Below are positions 35,043-47,211 of a DNA stretch of 64,000 bases, one piece after another (the stretch's first letter is position 1; every line of letters starts with the position of its first letter). The notes beneath the pieces were generated by a model, which was not told where the DNA came from, did not search any database, and saw nothing but the letters and a program-made list of their open reading frames with translations. The stretch spans positions 1 through 64,000 of the forward strand of contig WSUB01000086.1 in assembly GCA_019633425.1 (NCBI GenBank), in the 5' to 3' direction. Origin of the DNA: Tulasnella sp. 424. Lineage: Eukaryota > Basidiomycota > Agaricomycetes > Cantharellales > Tulasnellaceae. The position numbers and the translations under genes were made by a program.

Positions 35043-37790
35043 ACTCTGTTGGGCGCGTGAACTAGTGAAAAGTGCCGTGAATGCGAGCTTAACCCCCAGA
35101 ATCCATAACTTAAATTAGTGTAATAAACAGCTGATGTGACGCGCATGACTAAAGGTCAAGCTAGCCTTCCTATGGCAGGTGGTAGTCTGGCGGTCTGCGC
35201 CCGCCACTGAACGACGAGTTAGCAAAGCCCTGAATTCTCCGGCGTCGATCAACAAGTCATCGAATCACCAATCAGCAATTGTGAAAGGGCGTTGCAGCTT
35301 CGCTGTTAGGTAGAGGTCTTGCGCCACACTTCGCCTCCAGCGAATCGCCCTGAGTTTCCATCTAACCAGTCAAAACTTCAACAGCTCGGACCCCTTATGG
35401 TACTGTGCGCTTTTGTATAAGCTCCAGCAAGGAAGCACATGTCACGTATTAAAGCATGGAACCACCGTTCAGACGGCGGGTAATGGCACGGAAGACGAAA
35501 GCTTGTTACAGGAAGGACGTAGCGAACCGGAGCTCAAGTCTGCCAGCATTCGAAGAGTAATCGCATAGTCAGAGTGCCCAGACTCATTCTACCCCCGCCC
35601 TTCTTCCACTGTGAATCATCCAACAGCCTCGCTCGTTCTCCTACCTAGAGGCTAGAAAGTACCCTCGCCCCTTCTTACTTCAGCGCTGCATAAGATCAAT
35701 TCTCGCAAACCAAAGCTTTAAATAGTCTCCTGTCACCCGCTTGATCCTCCGCGTGTAATCTGGAAACGTAAATGCTCGAAGTTTGGGACGAATCCCACAG
35801 TATTGATCTCGTGCAAATAGGTTCACCTGGTCTCTCGACCACTCTTGATCGCGAGATGCGAGGTCAAAGCGAAGGATCGTTGGCGCTAGCTGTGGCGCCT
35901 TCGAGTAGGCTACTGAGTCAAGCTACCATAGAGATAAATCGAACGCAACTTTCAAAATGCATTATCAAGCTACTAAGTCTTCACTCAGAGCGCACGTACA
36001 AAACCGACTCCAGCAACAGACGGTATTAGGAATGGGCAGCGCTTGTGCGGCGAAACACGTCTTTTTGGGTCCACATTCTTATTCATCTCGTTCAAGAGGT
36101 CGCGATCGCCTCTCCATTAGAGTGTGAGCACAACCTCCACATGTCGTCTCTCCGAATCCACCTTCTCCTGTCAGGGAATACGAAAGTCTCAAGAGTAGGG
36201 CAAGCTGCGGAGTAGAGGGCCAGTAACGCAGCTTGGTCATTCGGCACCACTTGACCTTGCGGCAGGGGTTCCCAAAGAAAAACTGGAGTACCGAAACTGA
36301 CTTGCGCTCGTGGAGGCATGGTATCTTTGAAATCGATTTCGATGAGGTATGGGGCCATCGTGAGGGCGATTGGCAAGTGCTGTTAATATAGCAAAGGATG
36401 CGACCGGGAACGAGAGAGTCACCGATACAGGCATGATGAGCTCTCCAAAGCCACAAAGCCTCAGACAGATGAACGTGACAGACCTTTGAAAAAAGATCAT
36501 CCAAGGGGATTTCCAGTGCTGTCTTGACTCGAAAGACCCTCAAAGCCGGCATGGCTTGGAACAGTACGCCAAGATCCACCTCACTTCCCGACAGCGCTTC
36601 GTAACAGCTGAATTCGCGCAGACCTACGGCTTTCTTTAGTGAAGGAGCGATGAGCCGGCGTATGTCGATAAGCGACACCCCTCGAACCACTACCCGTTCG
36701 AGGGGACGTTCGTTGGATAGGAGGGTGGTGAAAGCACTGACGCGGCTGCCTTCCAGCGTGCGCAGGTTCGGCGTCCATTTCTCTATACGTCCCTCGGGAA
36801 ATACAGACTCTTGGGCGGAATGGTCGTTTTCGGGAAAGAATCCGGTAAAATCCAGATGCTCAAGCGATGTTTGGTTATCCAACACCCGGGCCAGGAAGCG
36901 GTTCCACGTTGGAACTTCTTCGGAGAATGGCTCAACGAATACAGTAAGTTTTTTGAGCTTTATTTCTGGCGCCAGGAGAAAATTGAGCCATCCACCATTT
37001 TCTTGAAGGCCGCCAGTACTGAATTGCATGAAGGTTTGAACCTCTAGAGACCGGAGGTTGACGCACAACCTCATCGCTTTGCTTAAACTCTCTTGAGTAA
37101 CGTTGCCATCTTCGTCGGTAATCAATGGAATGGGTCCTGTTATGTTTCCCGAAGAAGCGATGCCGTAAATGATTGCTGGTGGAATAGTAGGAGGTGCGTT
37201 TTCGAGGTGCTGAATGAATGAGCCAAGAGACGGGTTTTTGGCGAGGGTTGTGAGTAGTTTCGTGGCGGCCGTTCGATCGGCCATGAAAAATTGAGCGTTG
37301 GGGAAGACAATGGATCGATAAAGAATCGGAGTGGCCAACTCATGGACTCGCCGATTTGCTCGGGCTACTGCGGAAAGAATGTGTGGGCTGAGAAAGCTGA
37401 GAATATAGAGAAGGAGGTCGTCCGGTAGATCTTGAAAACGGAATGTTGGTTCGTCACCAGTTGACCCCAAAGTTGTTCTGACCATTTTCTGCATCAATGA
37501 GAACTTTAATGAAACCAGCTCAAAGGAATACAAGGAATTTCCAGGCTTACCCCTTTATTTGCGCTGGCTTTTGAGTCCGTCTCAAGGAAATTCATGCCAA
37601 AGAGACTCATGGTTGAGGTGTTGTCGGACGAGCCTGACTCAGCTTGGATCGGAGTGGTGCGGAAAGCCGAGATTCCGTCACGTGACAGGCGAGCGCAAAC
37701 GCAAAACGGACGCAATTCCTCAAAAAGCCTAACCACCGTGATGTGCCAACCGAACTTACTGAGGTCATGCTGAGGAGTCTCATCATATTC
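34949..37790. repeat. Tandem duplication unit 1 (flank plus F-box gene 1)
   Basis: This unit is followed directly by unit 2 at 37791-40200. Similarity begins at GTCGTTTCGGTGGAA (34949 and 37791) and runs through ~500 bp of non-coding sequence and the whole F-box gene. Unit 1 contains ~400 bp around 35525-35960 not present in unit 2 (insertion here or deletion there). Confidence 0.8.
36092..37610 (-). CDS. F-box protein 1 (450 aa)
   Basis: Exons are 37610-37551 (MSLFGMNFLETDSKASANKG), 37488-36484 and 36379-36092; phase closes. The F-box is FRFQDLPDDLLLYILSFLSP with HILSAVARANRRVHELATP, followed by leucine-rich-like helices and strands (LRSLEVQ, LKKLTVF, LEHLDFTGFF, LRVFRVK). F-box proteins link substrates to SCF ubiquitin ligases; the variable C-terminal part would choose the substrate. 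Donor GTCTGT of the second intron is weak but conserved in copy 2. Very similar to the gene at 38540-40051. Confidence 0.85.
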
Positions 37791-40200
37791 GTCGTTTCGG
37801 TGGAATTAGACCAACCAAGGTAACTCTTCTCCATCCGTTCTGTCGGGAACTTTCGCCCGTCGCGCAGGCTATCGCTAGACTCTGTTGGCGCGCGAACTAG
37901 TTTAACGTGCTGTGAATGCGAGCTTACCCTCAGAGTCCAGAGCTTAAATTAGTGTAATAACAGCAGATGTGAGAGCTTGACTAAGGGTTGAGCTAGCCTT
38001 CCTGGGCAGGTGGCGATGGCCAGAAGATCTGAAGGTCTGCGCCCGCCGCTGAACCCCGAAATAGCAAGATCCGAAACTTTCCAGTGTCAATTAAAAAGTC
38101 ATTAAATGACCAATCAGTAACTGTGGAAGGGCGTTACAGCGTCGGTGTTAGGGAGTGGTCTTGCGCCGCGCCGCGCCTCCAGCGAGTCGCCCTGAGTTTC
38201 CATCTAACCAGTCGAAGCTTCAGCATGCTCGGCGCCCTTCTGGTACTGTGCGCTTTCTTATAGACTTCAGCAAGGGAGTATATGCCACGTATAAAGCACG
38301 GAGTCGCCGTTTCAGGCAGCGGGCACTGACGGCACGGAAGACGTAAGCGGGCTCCTTGGTTAAGCGATCTAGACATAAGAGACAGAAGTACAGCGAACTC
38401 GAATTCATGATGAGGTAATTAAGCCTTCACTTAGAGCCTACATAAAAATTCGCTTCCAGTGACAGAGGACGTTAGGAATAAGCAGCTATTTGGGCAGGGA
38501 AAAATACGTCGTTTGGGTCCACGTTCTTTATCTCGTTCACTAGGCCAAGATCGACTCTCCACTAGACCGTGAGCACAACCTCCACGTGTCTTCTCCCCGA
38601 GTCCACCTTCTCCCGTCAAGGAATACGAAAGTCTCAAGAGTGGGGCAAGCCACGGAATAGAGGGCCAGTAACGCGGCCTGGCCATTCGGCACCTCTTGAT
38701 CTTGGGACGCGGGTTCCGAAAGAACAACTGGAGTGGCGAGACTGACTTGCGCTCGTGGAGGCATGGTATCTTTGAAATCGATTTCGGTGAGGCATGGGGC
38801 CGAAGTGAGGGCGATTGGCAAGTGCTGTTAATATAGCAAAGGATGCGACCGGGAACGAGCGAGTCAGCGATACATGCACGGTGCACTCTTCAAAGCGACA
38901 GAGGTTCAGACAGATGGACGTGACAGACCTTTGAAAAGAGATCATCCAAGGGGATTTCCAGGGACGTCTTGACTCGGAAGATCCTCAAAGCCGGCATGGC
39001 TTGGAACAGTACACCAAGATCCACATCCCTTCCCGACGGTGCTTGGTAACAGCTGAATTCGCGCAGCCCTACGGCCTTCTTTAGCGAAGGAGCGATGAAC
39101 CAGCGTATGTCGGTGAGCGATACCCCTCGAACCGCTACCCGTTCGAGGGGACGTTCGTTGGATAGGAGAGTGGTGAAGGCGCTGATGCGGCTACCTTTCA
39201 GCGTGCGCAGGTTCGGTGTCCATTTCTCCATACGTCCCTCGGGAAATACAGACTGTTGGGCGGAATGATCGATTTCGGGGAAGAATCCGGTAAAATCTAG
39301 ATGCTCAAGCGATGTTTGGATATCCAAAACTCTCGCTAGGTAACGGTTCCACGCTAGAATTCCAGTGGAAACCGGCTTGGCAAGGACCGTAAGTTTCTTG
39401 AGCTTTATTTCTGGCTCCAGGAGAAAATTGAGCCATCCACCATTTTCTTGGAGGCCACTAACTTGCATAGGCGTTTGAACTTTCAGAGACCGGAGGTTGA
39501 CGCACGACCTCATCGCGTTGCTTAATCTCTCCTGAGGAATGTCGCCATCTTCGTCGGTAATCAACCCTGGAATGGGTGCTCCTGTTACGTTTTCTGAAGG
39601 GACGCCGTAAACGAGTGTTGCTGGAATAGTAGGAGGTGCGTTTTCGAGGTGCTGGATGAATGGGCCCAGAGACGGATTTTTGACGAGGGCGATGAGTAGT
39701 TTCGCTGCGGCCCTTCGATTGGCCATGACAAGTTGAGGGTTGGGGAGGACAATGGATCGATAAAGAATCGGAGTAGCCAGCGCATGGAGTCGCCGATTTG
39801 CTCGGGCTACTGCGGAAAGAATGTGCGAGTTGAGGAAGGCGAGAATATAGAGAAGGAGATCTTCCGGTAGATCTTGAAAACGGAATGTTGTTTCGCTAGT
39901 TGGCGACATTGCCCTGACCGTTTTCTGCGTTAACGAGAACTTTCTTTAATGAAACCACCTCAAAAGGAATACAAGATATTTCCGGACTTACCCCTTTATC
40001 TGTGCTGATTTTTGAGTCCGTCCCAAGGAAATTCATGCCAAAGAGACTCATGGTTGATGTGTTGTGGGACGAGCCTTACTCAGCTTGGACGGAGTGGTGC
40101 AGAACGCCGAGATCCGTCACGTGACAAGCGAGCGAAAACGCAAAATGGACGTAATTCCTCAAAAGCCTATAACCACCATGCGTACTAACTGATGCCATGT
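37791..40200. repeat. Tandem duplication unit 2 (flank plus F-box gene 2)
   Basis: Direct repeat of 34949-37790, beginning where unit 1 ends. Bases 37791-38370 parallel 34949-35490, and gene 2 parallels gene 1. Confidence 0.8.
38540..40051 (-). CDS. F-box protein 2 (446 aa)
   Basis: Exons are 40051-39992 (MSLFGMNFLGTDSKISTDKG), 39924-38929 and 38824-38540; phase closes. F-box is FRFQDLPEDLLLYILAFLNS. It is a recent paralogue of the gene at 36092-37610 with the same introns. Replacement differences are spread over the C-terminal repeat region, for example LAKPVSTGILAWNRYLARV against VEPFSEEVPTWNRFLARV. The first 20-codon exon is strongly conserved between copies, suggesting it is translated. 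Substrate unknown. Confidence 0.85.
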
Positions 40201-40212
40201 TCAGGAAGCCCA

Positions 40213-41591
40213 TTAGATCGAAGCGACAGGACTTCCAGGTTCTCCCTTTTTTTCCCATCCCGAGTCGATGGATGACCTCGTCCAGGAACGCTCGTCTGGG
40301 AACACGAATGATCGCAAGCTGCATGCCAAAGCCCCGTATTCAAAGAGAAGGGATTGTTGCTTGCGCAATGTGCTGGGATGTGGGCCGGTATATTTTGTAA
40401 TAACGAGGTCTGTGCCGTCGATTTCCGAGGTAGTATTTCTCAGATCCACGTGTTCGAGCTGGGCAGCGGATCCCAAAGCGGATGGAAGGTCCTGCCAATC
40501 GTCCCGGTTAGCACAAGTTGGTGTCGTGAAGTAATCCTTACCCTGCAGAAGAAGTCCTCGTACGAACAGCTGAGAAGAATCGCTAGTTTGAGAGTGCGAA
40601 GGGAAGGCAGAGCATCGAGTATCCCTTTGAGGTCCATGCGGGGTCCGGATTGCGCGTTGCAGGAGAACGAGGTAATTGTCGGGACATGTCGTAAGAATGG
40701 GACGAGGCGGAAGCTGATCTCTGTCATGGATACTCCATGAAAACCGATCTCCTCTATCGGTCGATGTGGGAACAGAAGGCATTTGAAGATGCTGAGGTGT
40801 GTGCCCTTCAAAACCCGAAGTTTTGGGACCCACGCAAAAGTGGCCGCTTTGGACTTGTCGGAGTCGGGCTTGGCCTCGTTACCGTCATTGTAGATGAGTT
40901 CCGGACGGTCGAATCCAGGATGCTCAAGGTACTCCAACTCGCTTTGGGCTGTTAGGAGTGCCGGAGCAAATTCGTCCCATGCCAGACCAGTCTGGCGCGG
41001 AGGTCTGCCTTTTACGATCAGACTGCGCAACCGTATCCTAGGATCCAAGAGAAAGCGGAGCCACCCTCCCCCAGGTGGCAACGTCGACCACATTAGTCGA
41101 GCGTCGATGGAGAGATGACGGAGATTTTCGCAGGTCTTCATGACCACTTCAGGCACGTTCGGTGGCAAGAGGTTTAGCTGGAGTCGGGGTCCTGTAGATG
41201 TGCTGGTGCTGAACGCGGGCGCGAAGAGAATAGTAACGAATCCGGGGTGCAACGTGATCGGGAGGTTGTCGATAGAGTGAATATAGCGAGCCAGGGATGG
41301 CTGGTAGACTAATGTCCTGATGAGACGGGCCGTAGCGTTTTGGCCGTTCAAGTAGCCCTCTGTACTGCTGGGCACTTCGATGTTTCTGTAGAGGATAGGC
41401 GTGGCCACTGCCTTGAAGTATCGGCTTGCCTGCGTGAAGGCGGAGAGAGTTGACGCATCGAGGAATGTCAGGGTGAACAGAATGAGTTCCTCAGGTAGGT
41501 CTTGAAGGTAGCATCTCCAATTCGGCTTAGATGTGATTGCACATTCTTCATCCTCGGATGGATGAGACTGGATTTGGGTCTGACCGCTCAT
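40213..41591 (-). CDS. F-box protein 3, divergent paralogue (442 aa)
   Basis: Exons 41591-40542 and 40491-40213 close in phase. F-box is CYLQDLPEELILFTLTFLDA with STLSAFTQASRYFKAVATPILYR; the repeats (LRHLSIDAR, LRSLIVKG, LRVLKGTHLSIFKCLL, LRTLKLAIL) mirror F-box proteins 1 and 2, and the last intron sits at the same place. A short upstream exon MMSGFGAFLR (41885-41856, donor GTGAGC) resembles the MSLFGMNFL exon of the others and would extend the N-terminus in frame through an acceptor at ~41612; that is inference. Its stop lies 162 bp from the start of F-box gene 2. Confidence 0.8.
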
Positions 41592-42380
41592 GACGTCGCC
41601 AAACACGAACAGCTAGCTGAGAAGATGTGATAAAGCCAGATTTGAGGACTCGAGGCGGATCCTGCGCAGTTGGATATAAAGTACGTACCTCAGAGTCCTG
41701 GTTGCTTCCGGATATCTGCCCGGTTGCTGCAGAGTCCGCGGTGCTGCCGATGCACAGAAAACACGAGGCGAGATCCCCCGATGTGACGCCTTGCGCGATC
41801 GCCGAACGACCTTCGGGCTTCTCCCGGCGCGGTCACCGACGAAAAATGAAAAGCTCACCCTTAAAAACGCTCCAAACCCCGACATCATGAGAAAGTACTT
41901 GGACTTTGATTGACGGAGCTTCGCCATCGCAACAGGGGCGCAATGACGCGACGCTAGACCCAAAGACGGAAATTGACTCACTGTCTCAGCCTGAGCGGGC
42001 TAATGGCACCCCAAATTTTTGCATCTTGACGTAAACGCGTCGCTGATACTATACATAGCTATAGTCATTGAGGGAGCCCCACAGCGAAGGGTTTTCAGGA
42101 AGATGCCTGTCGTTGCTTCTGGCTTTGTCTGAACCGACTTTTTGACAAAAAGGACCTTTGGGCCACCCAGGTTTCTTTTTTTGAGTGAAAGGCCGCAACG
42201 TGTTTCCCAATCAGGGTCGAACGAAGGCGAGCGGCGAAAGGTGAAAGCTGTTTCAGCCAAGTTACCCGACGCGAGGTTTTCCGGAATCGGTCACGTGGTC
42301 CAACAGCTTCCGCAACTAGAAAACCCCGCCAGACTTCGAATCTCAACCATTCACCACCCCCACCGCTCCTCTTTTCCACC
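41592..42380. other. Divergent intergenic region
   Basis: Separates the minus-strand F-box gene 3 from the plus-strand hypothetical gene at 42381. May include the short first exon of F-box 3 at 41885-41856. No other gene seen. Confidence 0.45.
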
Positions 42381-43209
42381 ATGGCCACCTCTTCAGCTTC
42401 CCTCTACTCTTCACTTTTTACAGCTGGTCTGTTCTCTCTTCCCGAACCTCGGCCTGATACATCACCCACCAAGAAGCCAGTCCCGACTTCAATTTCGACC
42501 GAGGAATCTCAGCCATCAACTTCTTTTTCGACGCCAAGTATCGGTTTTCGCGCACCACCAGCGTCCCCTGGTGGAAAGAAGACAGATGCTCCACACGGGC
42601 GGAGGCGAAGGAGCTCGATCACCATTGGCTCAAGTCCCATGGCTGCCATCAAGAGTCCTGTGCAGCGGGCACAGTTCGCCCATCGGTCGGCCTCGAAAAG
42701 CTTCAGCATCCTGGTGACCAGTCCAGCCACGACTGGAACGTTCCCTCCCATCCCTGAAAACGTTACGTTGACCAAGTGCGTTTCATTCTGGAAAATTCGA
42801 AATGGGCCTGGCCCGTTAAGATATTGACTACTCTTTTCTTCTCACCCACCTTCATTTCGCTCCCAGAGCCCGTAAAGGTCGCGTACCACCACCTCTACAA
42901 AAGCCTTTGCCGAATGCACCTCTGCCAAACCTTCCACCCCTTTCGTTTATCGAGCCCAATGCCAACACCGTTACAATAACGAGACCTGCGGATTACGGTC
43001 GGCGCGATTCAGATGTTCTGCCCCTCCCGTCACCAACACTGCTATACCCTCGCACCCCTTCGAGCGGTGGTTTTCTGGCTCCGAGTCCCGTGATTGCGCC
43101 TGGTGGTGGACGAACTAGAGGAAGCAGTCTCAGCACTTCCTCACCACTCTTGGGCGCCTTGGACGAGAAGGAAGAGACGGAATCCGAAAACATGGCTTTA
43201 GACGGTTAA
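42381..43209 (+). CDS. Small disordered hypothetical protein (245 aa)
   Basis: Exons 42381-42775 and 42867-43209 close in phase (splice joins T-K-A-R). The protein is Ser/Pro-rich with a basic patch HGRRRRSSITIGSS, a possible phosphorylation site context, and ends LLGALDEKEETESENMALDG. No known domain recognised. The context CCACCATGGCC around the start is good. Downstream 43230-43460 is pyrimidine-rich as expected for a fungal 3-prime region. Function unknown. Confidence 0.75.
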
Positions 43210-43907
43210 CTTCCATCGCCTTTCCGTCCCTTTCCTTCCTTCCTTCCTCTCTCCGTGATCTGTCAAAACTAAAAGCAAGCTTTCAACTGGTTTGTGAAAG
43301 CAGTTTGCGACTTCTCTCCTTCAACCTTTCAGTGTCTCATATGCCTCCTTGCATCGTCCTGTTGTGACTTATATTCCTCTCCCCTCCCCTTAACCACACA
43401 TAAGTTCTATTTTCCGTGTCTCAATATTTGAATTTACGCTTGTCTTGCTCGTTATCGTACAGTCTGATATTTGATTATTACATTCTTTTCTTTTTGGCTA
43501 CACAAGACCGTGCACGCACGTCGATATCGTTGGACCCAGCCACCGTCGTCTTTTGATTGTTCCTTAATCAGGCGCCCTGCTGAACCAATGGCTGGATGGA
43601 AGGCCCTTTCGGGATGATGTAACGTGCAAAGCTACCATTCACTGTCACGGGGCGGGATACCAACATGAGGTGCGGCGACGCTGGCGTTCTCGAAGTCCGT
43701 CCATTGCCCGTTTATGTTCCGTTCTGCTAGCAAGGGACCCTACGCATATATCCCATATCGGTAATGATTGTCATTCGGCTGACGAAAGAAACTCGTGCTG
43801 ACGCAAGTCCAATGATGCTGCGGTTTGTAAGCAAATTTCTTCTCCTCGTAAGCGTACGTACGGTTCTAATCTCGTCTACTCTCCCCCCAAGTTACTGACC
43901 ACCTACG
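43210..43907. other. Intergenic, promoter of reductase D
   Basis: T/C-rich 3-prime sequence of the upstream gene, then the promoter of the plus-strand reductase. No gene found. Confidence 0.45.
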
Positions 43908-45507
43908 ATGGCGGAAGAGAACAAGATGGAGTACGTCCGGCTCGGCAGGTCTGGCCTTAAGATCTCTCGTCTAATCTTGTAGGTTGCGGTCGTCGTGCCG
44001 TAACCAAGACGCGTCATACTGACAATCGTTTACCTTCGTTCTTTATAGGGGATGCGCATCTTATGGAGTGAAAACCGGTCAGCCTTGGCGCTTGGGCGAA
44101 GCAGAAGGTTGATTCTGCCTATGAAGGATTTCACTCAAGCACTCACTGAACGCCTCTACCATAGCCTTGCAGCATATCAAACTGGCATACGATCTCGGTA
44201 TCAATACATTTGATACAGCGAACGTTTACTCGAATGGTGTAAGTAAAATCCCCATCCAATGTGCTTCCTCGATGTGGGTATAATGCTTCGTTTCCCCCCA
44301 GGAATCGGAGAGGATCCTCGGCAAAGCAATCAAACAGTTCAATTTCCCTCGGGAGGAGATTGTGGTCATGACTAAACTTTTTGTCCCTGTCGGAAGGGAT
44401 GAGAATTCAGTAGCCAGCAAGCCCGTCAAAGAGCTAGAAAGTTTGCGATATACGAATCAGTTTGGTTTGAGTAGGAAGGTTCGTCGAAGGCGCTGCTTCA
44501 TCTCGAGCCCGTCGCTGAAGTGTTAACTTATTCCGACCAGCACATATTTGAGTCGATCAAACACTCACTAGAACGTCTGCAACTGGATTACGTCGACGTC
44601 TATCAATGTAATCTTGCTATCATACTTGCTCGTGAACGGAAGTTTGAAGAAAGTCCTGCCGTTTAGGTCATCGTTTTGATCACAACACCCCAATCGAGGA
44701 GACGATGGAGGCACTTCACGACATCGTGAAAGCTGGATACGCTCGTTACATAGGCATGTCTTCGTGCTTCGCGTGGCAATGTGAGCTCCTCTTTCTTTTT
44801 GGGCTTGGAGTAAAAAATACCTGAACTAACATCCTTCGCTCATTGCAGTCCACAAGATGCAGAATTACGCTCGTGCCCGCGGCTTAACGGAATTCATTTC
44901 CATGCAGAACCTCTACAACCCCGTATATCGAGAGGAAGAACGAGAAATGATACCTCTGCTGAAGGACCTGGGAGTCGGGATGATCAACTGGTCGCCCAAT
45001 GCTGGTGGATATCTTGCTCGTCCTTATGGAAACCAGACGGAACGAGGCGGGACGGACCAGTAAGCCTTTGATTCATTTGAATCGTTTTTAGTCACGTTTG
45101 AACCCATTCTTTGACGCTTTACAGTGCGACGAAGAGGATGGCCGAAGCTCCGTTTCTTGAATCTGTCAACAAGAGGTAGGTGAGGTCGGTTTGCTGTAGC
45201 CGAGTCTCTCAACGAAGCCCGCGGTTTCAGAGTGCAGGAAATAGCAAGTGCTCGCGGGGTTTCCATGGCACAGGTTGTTCTCGCTTGGAATCTGTCAAAG
45301 GATTTTATCAGCGCCCCTATAGTTGGGACATCAAGTCTTGAGAAACTCAGAGATAGTGTCGGTATGTGAGCTTTCGTGGACATTTCCTCCCTAACGTAAT
45401 CCTCTGATCGACATCCTTTAGGCGCGATTCACTTGAAGCTCACGGACGAGGAGATTAAATCAATCGACGAGCCCTATCAACCTAGGCCAGTGTTTGGAAT
45501 TGTATAG
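43908..45507 (+). CDS. Aldo-keto reductase, dispersed copy D
   Basis: The only member of this subfamily on the plus strand. Starts [20 protein letters not shown] and ends [11 protein letters not shown]. Exons follow the layout of copies A-C, with tetrad residues in [20 protein letters not shown] and [11 protein letters not shown]. The Cys-rich second exon is replaced by [19 protein letters not shown], and the second-shell IDEL is IDEP. All splice sites look usable, so it is probably functional. Its stop is 115 bp from that of the convergent F-box gene 4. Confidence 0.8.
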
Positions 45508-45622
45508 AGAATGCTTCAATCAACCAGTGATACTACGTGCAACTATCCTAGGAACGACATGTATTCTGACGATGAAAGTTACCTATGCCAAGAGGCTTTG
45601 TCCAGCTCCAGCTCCTAAGCGG

Positions 45623-47053
45623 TCAAAGGAAGTAAGCGCGCCCGTTACCATCGAGGGGTATGATGATTCTTCCGTCTGGACCCAAGTTCTTCCATTTCTT
45701 CTCTGCTTTATCCCATTCGTACACTTCACTGTCAGGGAAGATTACACGCCGCAACGACATGCACTTCCTGCGATATATAGCCAACGCATGCATCTGGTTC
45801 TCGTAGTAGCCTTTGCGAGGACCAGGAGTTCGGAAGACGGGGAGCGAGTAGTTGATCTTTTGCTGGTTCCGGTCATCTTCTCTAGCTTTGAAGCAACGGC
45901 AGCCATTGAAGTCCATTACCTCGAGAAGACGGCAGAGGCCAATCGAATTGGGAAGGAACTGGGTATTCGACAACCAGCGTTGGAAGGCGGACTCGGATCA
46001 TCAACCAAAGCAACGTACCTCCAAGAAGAAAGAATCCCACCCAACCTCGAAAAGAGCGCGCATTCGGAGAACTCTGAGCTTACCAAGGAGGATCAGTGGC
46101 ATCTGCAAACTGAGAGGAGTTCGGACAATCGTATGCCATTCGAAATGAGAGATCTTGTCGGGGTCGTCCATGACAGGAAGTATGTTAAATCCGAGTTCGT
46201 TCAGGGTGGGGCTTCTGGCGCAAATCTCCTTTATTTCGTGCGTTCCTCTGAGCAGCGCTTTGAGCGTAGTTCCAGAATCGGACTTCAAGACTCGGAGTTT
46301 GGGAAGACATTTAGAGCGGGGTAGAGCCCAGACATCTTCGAACTCTACCGCATGCTCCATCAAGTCGCAACGTAGTGCTGGCAGGTCGATGTATTCGAGG
46401 TCTTTCTGGTTTAAGAAGACGTTAAGAAGGAAGTTGTTCCACTCCGCTATGTTTGCGAGTTCCTTGGGAGCGTCGGTAAAGACAAGTTTCCGTAGAGCGA
46501 TCGTTCCCTTCGAGATATCTTTAACCCAAATGCAGTTCGGGCCCGGGAACTCAGTCCATATTTCACCACCCATATAAACAGAAAGTGATTCTAGGTTGAT
46601 GCAGTTGTTTATCGCCTGAGTTTGAAGTACCTCCGACGACACGCCTTCCTGATGATCTTCCGGCTCGAGCTCAAGGGAATAAGGACCTATAACGAGTCGT
46701 GGGATGATAAGGCGCTGAAGACCGGGTGGGAAGTCTTCGATGATATAGACGAAGCTGGCGAGCAGAGGTTCGGTAACGAGTAGTTGGCAGAGTCGGTAGT
46801 TCTTTTCTTCTTTGTCCGTTCTATAGAAAGTCACCGTTCGGTATAGTACGGGGTCTACCTGATTTCGCATGAACTTTGAAGTCCTCGAGAGGGCGCTGAG
46901 GTCTCGACGTTCCAGGAAGCTCAGAAGGTGAGTCATGACTTTCTCGGGGACTTGCGTCCAACGAAAGTAGGGCTTCTTCTTTTCCTCCGTGTTCCTTCTC
47001 GATAGTCGGAGAGGTGATGCTGCACCGAGATACTTCTTAGCGAAAGACGACAT
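45623..47053 (-). CDS. F-box-like protein 4 (456 aa)
   Basis: Exons 47053-46019 and 45958-45623 close in phase. The F-box-like segment is FRWTQVPEKVMTHLLSFLER followed by RDLSALSRTSKFMRNQVDPVLYR. Then come strand-helix repeats (LESLSVYMGG, LRKLVFTDAP, LEYIDLPALR, LRVLKSDSG) and a C-terminal exon LLEVMDFNGCRCF. It is distantly related to F-box proteins 1-3. It is followed in the same direction by reductase E, and a degraded copy of the pair lies at 49605-50270. Confidence 0.78.
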
Positions 47054-47211
47054 CGTTCGGGGTGCGGTGGTGGACGTAAACAAAGTCCTCCTGTGAACAC
47101 GTGACGGAGGATCTCACCAGCGCGCTGCATACGAGAGAACACGCGAACAAGCAGCCAACGATGGAGCAATGGGATTCGATCGTTCGTTGTGTGATATGAA
47201 ATGCCATTATT

